Positions 1-7,101 of a DNA stretch of 14,153 nucleotides are shown here, piece after piece. Source of the DNA: Pontiellaceae bacterium (GTDB lineage: Bacteria; Verrucomicrobiota; Kiritimatiellia; Kiritimatiellales; Tichowtungiaceae); NCBI GenBank assembly GCA_025457785.1, contig JALOTS010000021.1, positions 1-14,153 of the forward strand. Direction: 5' to 3'. The notes beneath the pieces were generated by a model. That model saw only the letters and a list, made by a program, of their open reading frames with translations, did no database searches and was not told the DNA's origin. Position numbers and translations under genes: made by a program. Position 1 is the stretch's first letter. Each line of letters starts with the position of its first letter.

Positions 1-635
1 AGTTCCAGCAGGCCGGTCTGATCGAGCATTTCGCGCAGAACGCCGGGAATGACCTCTGCATAGTCGTCCACTGCCGAAAATTTCAGGCCCGTCGCGTTGT
101 CCATGTATTTGATGTCGGGCAGGTAGATGTCGATCAGTCCACGAATTTGACGCAGTGCTTCGACGGAGTCGTAGCCGTTGGAGTTATAGACGACGGGAAT
201 TGCAAGCCCCTGATCGCGAGCGGATGTAATGGCATCGGCCATTTGAAAAATCATGTGTGAGGGAGAAACAAAGTTGATATTGTGTGCCCCCTCGGCTTGA
301 AGCCGGAGCATTTCGCCCGCCAGCTCAGCGACGGAGAGTTTCCGAATGTTGGAAAAATCGACGGCCTGACTGATCTGCCAGTTCTGGCAGAAAACGCAGC
401 GCAGGTTGCATCCGGCAAAAAAGAGGGTTCCGGAGCCGTGCGTGCCGGAAATGGGGGGCTCTTCGCCGAAGTGCAGTCCGGCGTGTGCCAGCAGGATTTC
501 TGCGCCAACGCGGCAGAAGCCGGTTTTTCCGGCCAGCCGGTCGATTCCGCAATGGCGCGGGCAGCATTCGCAATAATTAAGGCCAGAATTATTACCTGTT
601 GAAGTGGAATCTGTTGTAAAAATTATTCTGTCCAT
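1..635 (-). CDS. pflX: PflX-type radical SAM protein (partial, 3' end outside window)
   Basis: Only the first 211 residues lie in the window; the stop codon is beyond the left edge. The family (COG1313, PflX, related to pyruvate-formate-lyase activating enzymes) is usually near 300 residues, so roughly a third is missing. Visible signatures are an N-terminal cysteine set CECCPRHCGIDRLAG (residues 22-36) with another Cys at 41, FGEEPPISGTHGSGT (56-70), and the radical SAM cluster motif CNLRCVFCQN with C76, C80 and C83, which would bind a [4Fe-4S] cluster and S-adenosylmethionine. Further on, GAHNINFVSPSH, VVYNSNGY and DIYLPDIKY match the barrel pattern of this family. The target protein of PflX is not established, so no substrate is claimed. 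The only usable start before the first cysteine set is ATG at 635-633. It has no clear Shine-Dalgarno, and its first residues (MDRIIFTTDSTSTGNN) come from an AT-rich repetitive stretch, so the N terminus may not be native. Divergent from hisA. Confidence 0.9.
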   Translation of the reverse strand, partial: MDRIIFTTDSTSTGNNSGLNYCECCPRHCGIDRLAGKTGFCRVGAEILLAHAGLHFGEEPPISGTHGSGTLFFAGCNLRCVFCQNWQISQAVDFSNIRKLSVAELAGEMLRLQAEGAHNINFVSPSHMIFQMADAITSARDQGLAIPVVYNSNGYDSVEALRQIRGLIDIYLPDIKYMDNATGLKFSAVDDYAEVIPGVLREMLDQTGLLE

Positions 636-645
636 AATTATTCTG
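621..645. repeat. Direct repeat aattattctg x2 over the pflX start codon
   Basis: The 10-mer aattattctg occurs at 621-630 and again at 636-645, one copy inside codons 2-5 of pflX and one just upstream of its ATG. The wider 12-mer aattattctgtc (621-632) is the exact reverse complement of gacagaataatt at 12018-12029 in the right-hand island. Together this suggests a dispersed AT-rich repeat that now contributes the pflX start codon. A regulatory role at the translation start is equally possible. Confidence 0.55.
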
Positions 646-709
646 ATTAAAAAATTGAATCAGCAGACGAGGCTGGCCTGTTTTGAATAGCTGTGTTTAT
701 AGTAAAGAT

Positions 710-759
710 CGGAACCGGGCGCAACCGGACGTTTCTTTTTTTCGTGTCATCCGGTTCCG
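710..759 (+). promoter_or_regulatory. hisA leader with two mutually exclusive hairpins
   Basis: cggaaccgg (710-718) pairs perfectly with ccggttccg (751-759), a 9-bp stem. A second perfect 7-bp stem is aaccgga (723-729) with tccggtt (750-756). Both use the same 3' arm, so only one can form at a time, and the 3' arm lies directly before the purine-rich agaggg at 761-766 that would bind the ribosome for hisA. There is no run of histidine codons, so this is not a classical his leader-peptide attenuator. A possible -10 (tatagt, 698-703) lies upstream without a convincing -35. Confidence 0.4.
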
Positions 760-780
760 CAGAGGGTATTGTCCCGCACC

Positions 781-1509
781 ATGATCACGATTATTCCGGC
801 GATTGATTTGAAGGGCGGCAGGTGCGTGCGCTTGCGGCAGGGTTTGGCAAATGAGGAAACGGTGTATTCCGATTCTCCGGTGGACATGGCCAAACAATGG
901 GTGAAGGAGGGCGGCGGGTTTCTGCACGTTGTCGATCTCGACGGCGCGTTTGCAGGAAAGCCGGTGCATGTCGATGTCCTGCGCGAAATTTGCGCGGCGA
1001 TTGATATTCCTGTTGAAATCGGCGGCGGCATCCGTACAGACGAAGATATTGAGCTGCTGCTGGGAACCGGTGTGACGCGAGTAATTTTAGGAACCCGTGC
1101 CTGTGAGCATCCTGAAGAGCTGGCGCGGCTGGTCGAAAAATTCGGCGGCGAACAGATTGCCGTTGGAATTGATGCGCGCCGCGGCAAGGTTCAAACGAAG
1201 GGCTGGGTTGAAACGACATCTGTCAGGGCCGTCGATCTGGCAAAACAGATGGATGCGGCGGGGGTTGGCGCGATTATTTACACCGATACCGCCCGCGACG
1301 GAATGCTCGACGGGGTTAACGCGTTCGAGATGGGAAAAATCTGTTCGGCGGTTTCATGCCAAGTGGTCGCTTCAGGCGGGATTTCGAGTGTGGAAGACAT
1401 CAGGCGGCTAACCGCCCTCAACTGCGCGAATTTAACCGGTGCGATTGTGGGCAAGGCGCTTTACGAGCGTGCGGTCAGCGTGAAACAACTGAAAAAAGCG
1501 GCGCAGTAG
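781..1509 (+). CDS. hisA: HisA, phosphoribosylformimino-AICAR phosphate isomerase
   Basis: A 242-residue cytoplasmic (beta/alpha)8 barrel that catalyses the fourth step of histidine biosynthesis, opening the ribose of ProFAR to give PRFAR (EC 5.3.1.16). Seen in order: IIPAIDLKGGRCVRLRQG at the N terminus with the first catalytic Asp (D9), a phosphate-binding GGGIRT near residue 80, VILGTRA, VGIDAR with the second catalytic Asp (D131), TDTARDGM (around 168-175), and the second phosphate site VASGGISS followed by GAIVGKALYE. Length and motifs fit HisA rather than its paralogue HisF. I chose ATG 781 because MITIIPAID is the normal family start; an in-frame TTG at 769 would add MSRT and lies very close to agaggg (761-766), so it cannot be excluded. 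No hisF, hisH or other his genes are next to it, so the pathway is dispersed here. Confidence 0.96.
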   Translation: MITIIPAIDLKGGRCVRLRQGLANEETVYSDSPVDMAKQWVKEGGGFLHVVDLDGAFAGKPVHVDVLREICAAIDIPVEIGGGIRTDEDIELLLGTGVTRVILGTRACEHPEELARLVEKFGGEQIAVGIDARRGKVQTKGWVETTSVRAVDLAKQMDAAGVGAIIYTDTARDGMLDGVNAFEMGKICSAVSCQVVASGGISSVEDIRRLTALNCANLTGAIVGKALYERAVSVKQLKKAAQ

Positions 1510-1533
1510 TTCCGAAGTCCGGAACACCCGCCG

Positions 1534-1555
1534 GCTGCCGGTTCAATCCGGCAGC
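1534..1555 (+). terminator. Hairpin after hisA (weak terminator candidate)
   Basis: A perfect 8-bp GC-rich stem, gctgccgg (1534-1541) with ccggcagc (1548-1555), closes a 6-base loop ttcaat, 24 bases after the hisA stop. The following bases attaaaattt contain few consecutive T residues, so it is a poor intrinsic terminator but could slow polymerase or protect the 3' end. A smaller 5-bp hairpin (1510-1524) precedes it. Confidence 0.4.
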
Positions 1556-1578
1556 ATTAAAATTTCCCGCGTTTGCGC

Positions 1579-1607
1579 TTGAAGGCAAAGACCTGAAACG
1601 ACATATT
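1579..1607 (+). promoter_or_regulatory. Candidate sigma-70-like promoter of fusA
   Basis: ttgaag (1579-1584) and catatt (1602-1607) are separated by 17 bases, each matching 4 of 6 consensus positions. It lies between the hisA hairpin and the palindrome at 1613-1630, which is where a fusA promoter is expected. Consensus matching only; no start site is known. Confidence 0.35.
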
Positions 1608-1612
1608 TCGCG

Positions 1613-1630
1613 CTCTTTTGTACAAAAGAG
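1613..1630. promoter_or_regulatory. 18-bp perfect palindrome upstream of fusA
   Basis: ctcttttgtacaaaagag is identical to its own reverse complement. It starts 5 bases after the candidate -10 and ends 32 bases before the fusA ATG, so it would cover the presumed transcription start and early leader. This is the position and symmetry of a repressor operator. It could instead be a short hairpin in the leader RNA. No regulator gene that would read it is recognisable in the window. Confidence 0.5.
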
Positions 1631-1662
1631 GAACAGAATCGAACCCAAACAAGGACAGAACC

Positions 1663-3762
1663 ATGGCCAGAGCAGTACCCCTATCCAAAGTCCGTAATAT
1701 CGGAATTATGGCGCACATTGACGCCGGCAAAACCACATTCAGCGAACGCATTCTTTTTTACTCCGGCAAGTCGCACAAACTCGGCGAAGTGCATGACGGC
1801 GCCGCCGTGATGGACTGGATGATTCAGGAGCAGGAACGCGGGATTACCATTACCTCCGCCGCGACCAGCACCATGTGGAACGATCATATGATTTCGCTGA
1901 TCGACACCCCCGGCCATGTGGACTTCACGATGGAAGTGGAACGCTCGCTGCGCGTGCTCGACGGCGCAATCGCGCTGTTTTGCGCGGTCGGCGGAGTTCA
2001 GCCCCAGTCCGAAACCGTCTGGCACCAGTCCGAAAAATACGAAGTGCCGAAAATCGCTTTCGTCAACAAGATGGATCGTATCGGCGCCGATTTCTTCGGC
2101 GTGGTCAAAGGAATTCAGGAGGAGCTGGGCGGCAATGCCGTTCCGGTCGTGATCCCGATCGGCTCCTCCGAGAATTTTTCAGGAATCATCGATCTGGTCA
2201 GCATGGTCGCCGTTTACTATGACGAAGCCTCTAAAGGGGTCGATTATGAAGAAAAAGAAATACCGCCCGAACTTCTCGATGAGGCTAAAAAGTGGCGCAG
2301 CAATCTGGTCGAAAAATGCGCTGAGCAGGACGAAAAACTGCTGGAAAAATATTTCGCCGGCGAAGAGCTGACCGAAGATGAAATCCGGAGCATTTTGCGC
2401 AAGGCCACGATTGCCCGTCAGGTTGTCCCGGTCTATTGCGGCTCCGCGTTCAAAAATAAAGGCGTTCAGCGCGTACTCGACGGCGTGGTTCATATTCTGC
2501 CGGCGCCAAACGAAATTCCGCCGATCATCTGTGAAAAGGGCGGCGAGAATGTGACACGCCAGCCGAAGGATGATGATCCCCTTTCCGCGCTGGCCTTCAA
2601 GATCATGTCCGACAAACACATGGGCAAACTGACCTACGTCCGCGTTTACTCCGGTACGCTGACATCAGGCACCGGCATTTACAACAGCTCGCGCGATAAA
2701 ATGCAGCGAATCGGACGAATCTTGCGCATGCACGCCAATAAACAGGAGCCCGTTGAAGCGGCTTACGCCGGTGATATTGTTGCCGTGGTCGGTCTGACAG
2801 AAACCAAGACCGGTGACACGCTGTGCGCAAAAGACAAACCGATTTATCTTGAAGCCATGGAATTCCCGGCCCCGGTGATTTCCATCAGCGTGGCGCCTGA
2901 AAGCAAGATGGACAACGAAAAGCTGGGCGAAGCCCTGCACCGTCTGGCGGATGAAGATCCGACCTTTACCGTCACCTTCGATCAGGAAACCAGCGAAACC
3001 ATCATCTCCGGGATGGGTGAGCTTCATCTTGAAATCATTGTTGACCGTCTGAAACGTGAATTCAATGTACAGGCGAAAGTCGGCCGTCCGGAAGTGGCCT
3101 ACCGCGAAACCGCTACGCTGCCCTCGAGCGGCTCCTACAAACACGCCAAGCAGTCCGGCGGACGCGGTCAGTACGGACATGTTGTTCTTGAACTTGAACC
3201 GCTTAACCCCGGCGAAGGCTTCGAATTCAACAACAAAGTGGTCGGCGGACGCATTCCGCAGGAATACATCCCGTCGGTGGAAAAGGGTATTATTCAGGCG
3301 TTGCACAGCGGACCGTATGCGGGCTATCCCGTGGTCGATATGCGCGTCAATCTGGTCGATGGTTCGTATCACGATGTGGACTCGAGCGACTTCGCCTTCC
3401 AGATTGCAGGCCGTCAGGGCTTCAAGCAGCTTTTCCTGAAGGGCGCCCCTCAGTTGCTCGAACCCATCATGTCGATCGAAATCACCACGCCGGAAGAATA
3501 CATGGGCCCCTCTTCCGGGAGTATTTGCCAGCGGCGCGGACGCATTGAGTCGATGGACAGCCGCGGCGGCATGAAACTGATTCGCGGATATGCTCCGCTG
3601 AGCGAAATGTTCGGCTTCTCGAACACCATCCGTTCCTTCTCGCAGGGACGCGCTTCGTTCACCATGCACTTTGAGCATTACGAAGCGGTGCCGTTCTCGA
3701 TTGCCGAAGAGGTAATTAAGAAACGCCGCGCGGAAGGAAAAGTCCGAGGCGGCGAAGAATAA
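1663..3762 (+). CDS. fusA: Elongation factor G (spdEFG1/mtEFG1-like type)
   Basis: A 699-residue translational GTPase that drives tRNA-mRNA translocation on the ribosome. GTPase motifs are AHIDAGKTT (17-25, P-loop), RGITI (59-63, switch I), DTPGH (81-85), NKMD (135-138) and SAFKNKG (about 261-267). Domain III has SGMGELHLEI, domain IV SGGRGQYGHV (about 498) and DGSYHDVDSS, domain V TPEEYMGPSSG. The start is ATG 1663, placed by aagga at 1651-1655 with 7-base spacing and by homology (MARAVPLSKVRNIGIMAHID); a further in-frame upstream start at 1618 would add 15 unconserved residues. Details such as FCAVGGVQPQ, SAATSTMW and GSAFKNKGVQ recall mitochondrial EF-G1 and the spdEFG1 subfamily more than canonical bacterial FusA. 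It stands alone, without rpsL, rpsG or tuf, which also fits a non-operonic paralogue. Whether it is the main translocase cannot be told. Confidence 0.95.
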   Translation: MARAVPLSKVRNIGIMAHIDAGKTTFSERILFYSGKSHKLGEVHDGAAVMDWMIQEQERGITITSAATSTMWNDHMISLIDTPGHVDFTMEVERSLRVLDGAIALFCAVGGVQPQSETVWHQSEKYEVPKIAFVNKMDRIGADFFGVVKGIQEELGGNAVPVVIPIGSSENFSGIIDLVSMVAVYYDEASKGVDYEEKEIPPELLDEAKKWRSNLVEKCAEQDEKLLEKYFAGEELTEDEIRSILRKATIARQVVPVYCGSAFKNKGVQRVLDGVVHILPAPNEIPPIICEKGGENVTRQPKDDDPLSALAFKIMSDKHMGKLTYVRVYSGTLTSGTGIYNSSRDKMQRIGRILRMHANKQEPVEAAYAGDIVAVVGLTETKTGDTLCAKDKPIYLEAMEFPAPVISISVAPESKMDNEKLGEALHRLADEDPTFTVTFDQETSETIISGMGELHLEIIVDRLKREFNVQAKVGRPEVAYRETATLPSSGSYKHAKQSGGRGQYGHVVLELEPLNPGEGFEFNNKVVGGRIPQEYIPSVEKGIIQALHSGPYAGYPVVDMRVNLVDGSYHDVDSSDFAFQIAGRQGFKQLFLKGAPQLLEPIMSIEITTPEEYMGPSSGSICQRRGRIESMDSRGGMKLIRGYAPLSEMFGFSNTIRSFSQGRASFTMHFEHYEAVPFSIAEEVIKKRRAEGKVRGGEE

Positions 3763-3789
3763 AATCCGCGCTGTTGTGAAAACAGAAAG

Positions 3790-3816
3790 CCGCTCCGGAA
3801 ACGGAGCGGTTTTTTT
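3790..3816 (+). terminator. Intrinsic terminator of fusA
   Basis: ccgctccg (3790-3797), GAAA tetraloop (3798-3801), cggagcgg (3802-3809), then seven T (3810-3816): a textbook Rho-independent terminator 27 bases after the fusA stop. The T-run overlaps the TAA stop codon (3815-3817 on the minus strand) of the convergent gene. Confidence 0.93.
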
Positions 3817-4768
3817 ACGGCGCTTGGGTGATTATCCGGACGGCATCGAGAACTTTTTCCCGCAGCCCGGTACTGCGCGGCGCGCCGGAGGAAAAGGCGG
3901 CCAGCACATCGGCCTCATGGAGTTCTTTCGGCTCTTTAACAGCCAGCAGCTCCAACTGTTTGGTTAATTTTGGATTTTCCAGCCCTTGGAAACGGATCTC
4001 CTGCGGGACGCGTTCAATTAAATCGCGGTAGCCCGCGATGACCGGACCCAAAAGTTCAGAATCTTCGTACCGGTTGAACAACTTGGCGGACTCTTCCCAA
4101 TACGGACTTTTTTTCCCCGCGAGCAGCGCAAAAAAGGCGGCGGCCAGCCGTTGAGCCGTGCGGTCTTCTCCGGGAATCGTCCGCTTCGGAAAAAGAAGTT
4201 TTTCGTGTTTTTCAATCAGCGTGTGCAACAGGGTTTCAAAATGATGGACGGTTTCGGTTTTAGGCGGTTTTCCGCCGAGCAGGCCGACCACTTCCTCCTG
4301 AACGGTTTCGATTGCGGCCAGCTTTAATTCAGGATCAACAACTAAAAAAGTTTCACCGGTTTTTTTATGTTCGTAAACGCGGATTTTGACCTGATCGGAG
4401 CGGGTCTGAACCGCTTTCTCAACCAGAATTTTTTTCCGTTCGAGCATGATGGCAAGAATGTAAACGGCGTTGATGTCGGCGGCATCTTCTCTGGAAACCA
4501 GTTTGCGCAGAAGCGTTTCCGCGTTTTCTTTTTTGACCGGCTCATCCGGCGGCGGCGGGATGCGGAAAATGCTCTTCCAGGCGCTCAGACCGTGGTCGGG
4601 CCGATGTTCGTTCCAGTATGCAAGACAATAATCCTCCCGGATGTATTCCCCCTCCCTGGACAACAGCCGGGTGATAATTTCCTCTTTGTCGGCAAACGGC
4701 TTGTTCGTCCCGACGCAGAAGTCGGAACGACGTTTGATTTGCCAGCTTTCTTCGCGTACAGATGCCAT
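3815..4768 (-). CDS. Conserved-looking hypothetical protein, 317 aa, degenerate Cys motifs
   Basis: I do not recognise a named family. The protein has no signal peptide or membrane segment, so it is probably cytoplasmic. The N-terminal half carries WQIKRRSDFCVG (C18) and REDYCLAYW (C48), then a proline stretch IPPPPDEP (70-77), AVYILAIMLERKKIL (101-115), YEHKKTGETFLVVDPEL (132-148) and a short helix. The spacing around C18 and C48 looks like a four-cysteine zinc ribbon in which the second Cys of each CxxC pair is lost (T21, Y51); this is inference. The C-terminal half (about 170-317) is charged and probably helical, perhaps a separate domain. ATG 4768 is the most upstream start; no clear Shine-Dalgarno precedes it. 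Base composition resembles fusA, so there is no sign of recent transfer. It converges on fusA and shares its terminator region. Real gene: long, GC-typical codon use and coherent protein sequence. Confidence 0.75.
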   Translation of the reverse strand: MASVREESWQIKRRSDFCVGTNKPFADKEEIITRLLSREGEYIREDYCLAYWNEHRPDHGLSAWKSIFRIPPPPDEPVKKENAETLLRKLVSREDAADINAVYILAIMLERKKILVEKAVQTRSDQVKIRVYEHKKTGETFLVVDPELKLAAIETVQEEVVGLLGGKPPKTETVHHFETLLHTLIEKHEKLLFPKRTIPGEDRTAQRLAAAFFALLAGKKSPYWEESAKLFNRYEDSELLGPVIAGYRDLIERVPQEIRFQGLENPKLTKQLELLAVKEPKELHEADVLAAFSSGAPRSTGLREKVLDAVRIITQAP

Positions 4769-4980
4769 AGGAAAAGAAGAGTACAGGGCGGAGAAAAAAT
4801 TTCAATTCAATAGAACCCTTTACTGGTTTTCACAGCAAATGAACTACGCATCAACTTCTGATTCCGCCCTGAATCCGGCAAAGACAATTCCGGACCCGGC
4901 GCGGGCGATGCCGTCGTGCCATTCACCGCAAATTCTCCCGGTTCCCGATAATCCGAGCCGCCCGGAGCAAAGGTTTCCCG

Positions 4981-4999
4981 GCTGACTTTATTAGTCAGC
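4981..4999. promoter_or_regulatory. Perfect inverted repeat upstream of secretin promoter
   Basis: gctgact (4981-4987), spacer ttatt, agtcagc (4993-4999): a perfect 7-bp inverted repeat. A second small one, gcggc-gctt-gccgc (5000-5013), follows at once and overlaps the candidate -35. The arrangement fits an operator just upstream of a promoter; no regulator is known. Confidence 0.4.
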
Positions 5000-5006
5000 G
5001 CGGCGC

Positions 5007-5035
5007 TTGCCGCTCTCGTGTATATTGCTTATTAA
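5007..5035 (+). promoter_or_regulatory. Candidate promoter of the secretin operon
   Basis: ttgccg (5007-5012) and tattaa (5030-5035) with exactly 17 bases between, each matching 4 of 6 consensus positions, about 80 bases before the start codon. The leader ends with a strong Shine-Dalgarno aaggag at 5105-5110, 5 bases from ATG 5116. Confidence 0.35.
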
Positions 5036-5115
5036 AAAAAGGTTGCCGAACCGCCGGATCAAACCTATTCTCCGCCAGCCAGTAAAGAACGAGTCTATTT
5101 AAACAAGGAGACCTT

Positions 5116-7089
5116 ATGAACCTTCTTTCTTTTTTTCTGTCCGCCGCGCTGATCGGGTTTGCGCTGATTGCGCCGTGCCCGGCATACGCGCAAAGCAATA
5201 CTTTATCTGATATTTTTGCCGATCTGACAGAATTCAAACCCGCCCCGGCAGCGGCGCCTGCGCCGGAAGCCGCTCCGCCAAAAACCATACCGACCCCCGC
5301 GTCCGCTCAGAAACTTCCGCCGGAAAACCTGCCCGAAGCGGCTGTCTCCGCGCCCGAACAAACGCCTCCGGCAAAACCGGTCGCCCCGCCAGACAAAAAA
5401 GAGCAGCGCAACGTCAACGGCTATAAAGCCACCCGAAACGAAATGCTGAAAAATGTGCAGGCCGCCTGGGATACATCAACCGTCGAAGGCGAAGCACCAG
5501 GCGATGCCGCCGAATCAGGTGAACCGTCCGGATCAGAAACTCAGGCGAACGCTGTACGCAGTAAACTGGAAGCCATTCGCATCCCCTCTCTTTCATTTCA
5601 GGACGCCGGTATCCAGCAGGCGGTTTCAGAACTTTCAAAGCGTTGCCGCGAACTCGACCCGGAGCATAAAGGAATCAATCTGGTTGTTCTGGGAACTGCC
5701 GATACCCTTCTTCCGCCTGTGACCTTTTCCGGAACCGATTTGTCCGCACTTGAAGCGCTCAACATCATCACCCAGATCGCCGGCATGAAAATTGAAATCG
5801 GCTCGACAGCGGTCACGTTGACCCCGGTTAATTATGAACCGCCGCAACAGATGGTCGCGACCGAGTTTGATCTGATCCCGGCGGTCGGCAGCAAGCTGGC
5901 CGCCCGCGCAAACGGGCAAACCGGCGGACTGATCGACGTGCGCGATTTTTTCAGCACCGTCCCCTTCCCGCCCGGCTCCAGCGCACAATACAATCCGGAA
6001 TTCAACGTCCTGCTGGTTCGCAACGTGCCGAAGTATATTGAAAAAGTTTCCGCGCTGCTGAACCGTTACAACCGCAAGGCCGTCGAAGAGTGTTCACGCC
6101 AGGTCGAAATTGAAACCAAATTTATCGAAGTCTCGCAGGGCGCACTGGATGAATTGGGATTTGAATGGACACTCGGTTCCGCCGGGAGTCCTGTAAACAA
6201 CGACACATGGGCCGTTGCGGGCGGACAAAAACTTTTCACCGACACGCTGCGCGACGGACAGACAGCGTTCAGCACCGGCGTAAACCCGGCAGGTCGCGCT
6301 TCGTCATTCAACAGCTACGCCGGAACCCTCGCAGATCCGACCGGTACCGGACTGGTCGGCGCCGCCGGGGAACTGCTGGTGCAGAAAGTCAAAGGAACGC
6401 CCATCGACCTCGTGATCCGGGCATTGGAACGGACGGCCGGCTCCGACCTGCTGTCCGCGCCGAAAATCCTTGCCAAAAGCGGCGAAACCGCCCGGATCCA
6501 CGTCGGTGAGGTACATTGGTTTCCAACCGCGTTTGATGTCTCCATCGAACGTTATGCCCAGCCCAGCCTGATTCCGCTTGATTATGCGGAGGAACGAACC
6601 GGCGTGATGCTGGAGGTCACTCCCGGGTTCGATCCGGAAACCGGAACCATCAACATGAAACTCGCGCCGGAAATCCGCGAACTGGCCGGTTTCGATGAAC
6701 AGCACGTCGGCACCATCTGGCCGGAATACGGCGATGAATCGCTGAATATGGATGCCGCCTCCGGAGGCTCCGGCCTGCTCGATTTTCTTACCGCCCGCGA
6801 AGAGAGCCGCACCGTCAACGCCGACCGGCTGATTGCCCGCCGTCCGGTTTTTAAAACCCGCAAGGTGGAAACCTCCGTAACGATCGAAGACGGCAGCACC
6901 ATCGCCATGGGCGGGCTGATCAAAGAGCAGCTCGAAACCTTTAAGGACAGCGTTCCATTCCTTGGAAGAATTCCGCTGCTTGGACGCTTCTTCCGCTCAG
7001 AAGGCGAGCGCAGTGTAAAACGCAATCTGCTGATCTTCGTTACCGCCAATCAGGTGAATACCTCCGGCTATAAAAAAAGCGCTCAATAG
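5116..7089 (+). CDS. Secretin family outer-membrane channel (GspD/PilQ type)
   Basis: A 657-residue precursor of a secretin, the multimeric outer-membrane gate of type II secretion and type IV pilus systems. A signal peptide (residues 1-25) ends in AYA before Q26. Residues about 43-100 are a Pro/Ala-rich linker. Residues 186-237 resemble the small periplasmic N0/STN fold (LSALEALNIITQIAG), 249-320 a secretin N-domain ending NVLLVRNVPKYIEKVSALLN. The secretin core starts at 330 (VEIETKFIEVSQGALDELGF), continues with LLSAPKILAKSGE, VMLEVTPGFDPETG and SVTIEDGSTIAMGGLI, and ends with the hallmark VPFLGRIPLLGRFFRSE (from 613) and NLLIFVTANQV. The last residues leave no room for a pilotin-binding S-domain. 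The start is fixed by aaggag at 5105-5110. No secretion ATPase, inner-membrane platform or pilin gene is nearby; the only partner is the large secreted protein 12 bp downstream. It may belong to the Amuc_1098-like secretins of PVC bacteria, but I cannot confirm that. Confidence 0.92.
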   Translation: MNLLSFFLSAALIGFALIAPCPAYAQSNTLSDIFADLTEFKPAPAAAPAPEAAPPKTIPTPASAQKLPPENLPEAAVSAPEQTPPAKPVAPPDKKEQRNVNGYKATRNEMLKNVQAAWDTSTVEGEAPGDAAESGEPSGSETQANAVRSKLEAIRIPSLSFQDAGIQQAVSELSKRCRELDPEHKGINLVVLGTADTLLPPVTFSGTDLSALEALNIITQIAGMKIEIGSTAVTLTPVNYEPPQQMVATEFDLIPAVGSKLAARANGQTGGLIDVRDFFSTVPFPPGSSAQYNPEFNVLLVRNVPKYIEKVSALLNRYNRKAVEECSRQVEIETKFIEVSQGALDELGFEWTLGSAGSPVNNDTWAVAGGQKLFTDTLRDGQTAFSTGVNPAGRASSFNSYAGTLADPTGTGLVGAAGELLVQKVKGTPIDLVIRALERTAGSDLLSAPKILAKSGETARIHVGEVHWFPTAFDVSIERYAQPSLIPLDYAEERTGVMLEVTPGFDPETGTINMKLAPEIRELAGFDEQHVGTIWPEYGDESLNMDAASGGSGLLDFLTAREESRTVNADRLIARRPVFKTRKVETSVTIEDGSTIAMGGLIKEQLETFKDSVPFLGRIPLLGRFFRSEGERSVKRNLLIFVTANQVNTSGYKKSAQ

Positions 7090-7101
7090 TCGGAAAATTC
7101 C

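Larger units (their letters stand above)
4769..5115. other. 347-bp divergent intergenic region
   Basis: Lies between the minus-strand hypothetical gene and the secretin gene, so it should hold promoters for both. I see no convincing gene here. The right part holds a 19-bp inverted repeat, a candidate promoter and a strong ribosome binding site for the secretin. The part 4790-4980 is GC-rich with no repeat or RNA structure I can support, and I found no clear promoter for the minus-strand gene. Confidence 0.6.

Noticed and set aside
769..780. TTG at 769 as the hisA start
   Set aside because: The family normally begins at the MI-x-IIPAID segment (ATG 781), and agaggg would be only 2 bases from the TTG. 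Kept as a second possibility.
1618..1662. Upstream in-frame start of fusA at 1618
   Set aside because: It would use the palindrome as coding DNA, adds residues absent from EF-G and ignores the well-placed aagga at 1651-1655.
2665..3678. Long open frame (337 codons) on the strand opposite fusA
   Set aside because: It overlaps the clearly coding fusA completely and its product has no coherent motifs; GC-rich genes often leave such antisense frames.
4367..4813. Plus-strand open frame of 148 codons over the hypothetical gene
   Set aside because: Antisense to a longer frame with a better protein-like sequence; low-complexity product and no ribosome site.
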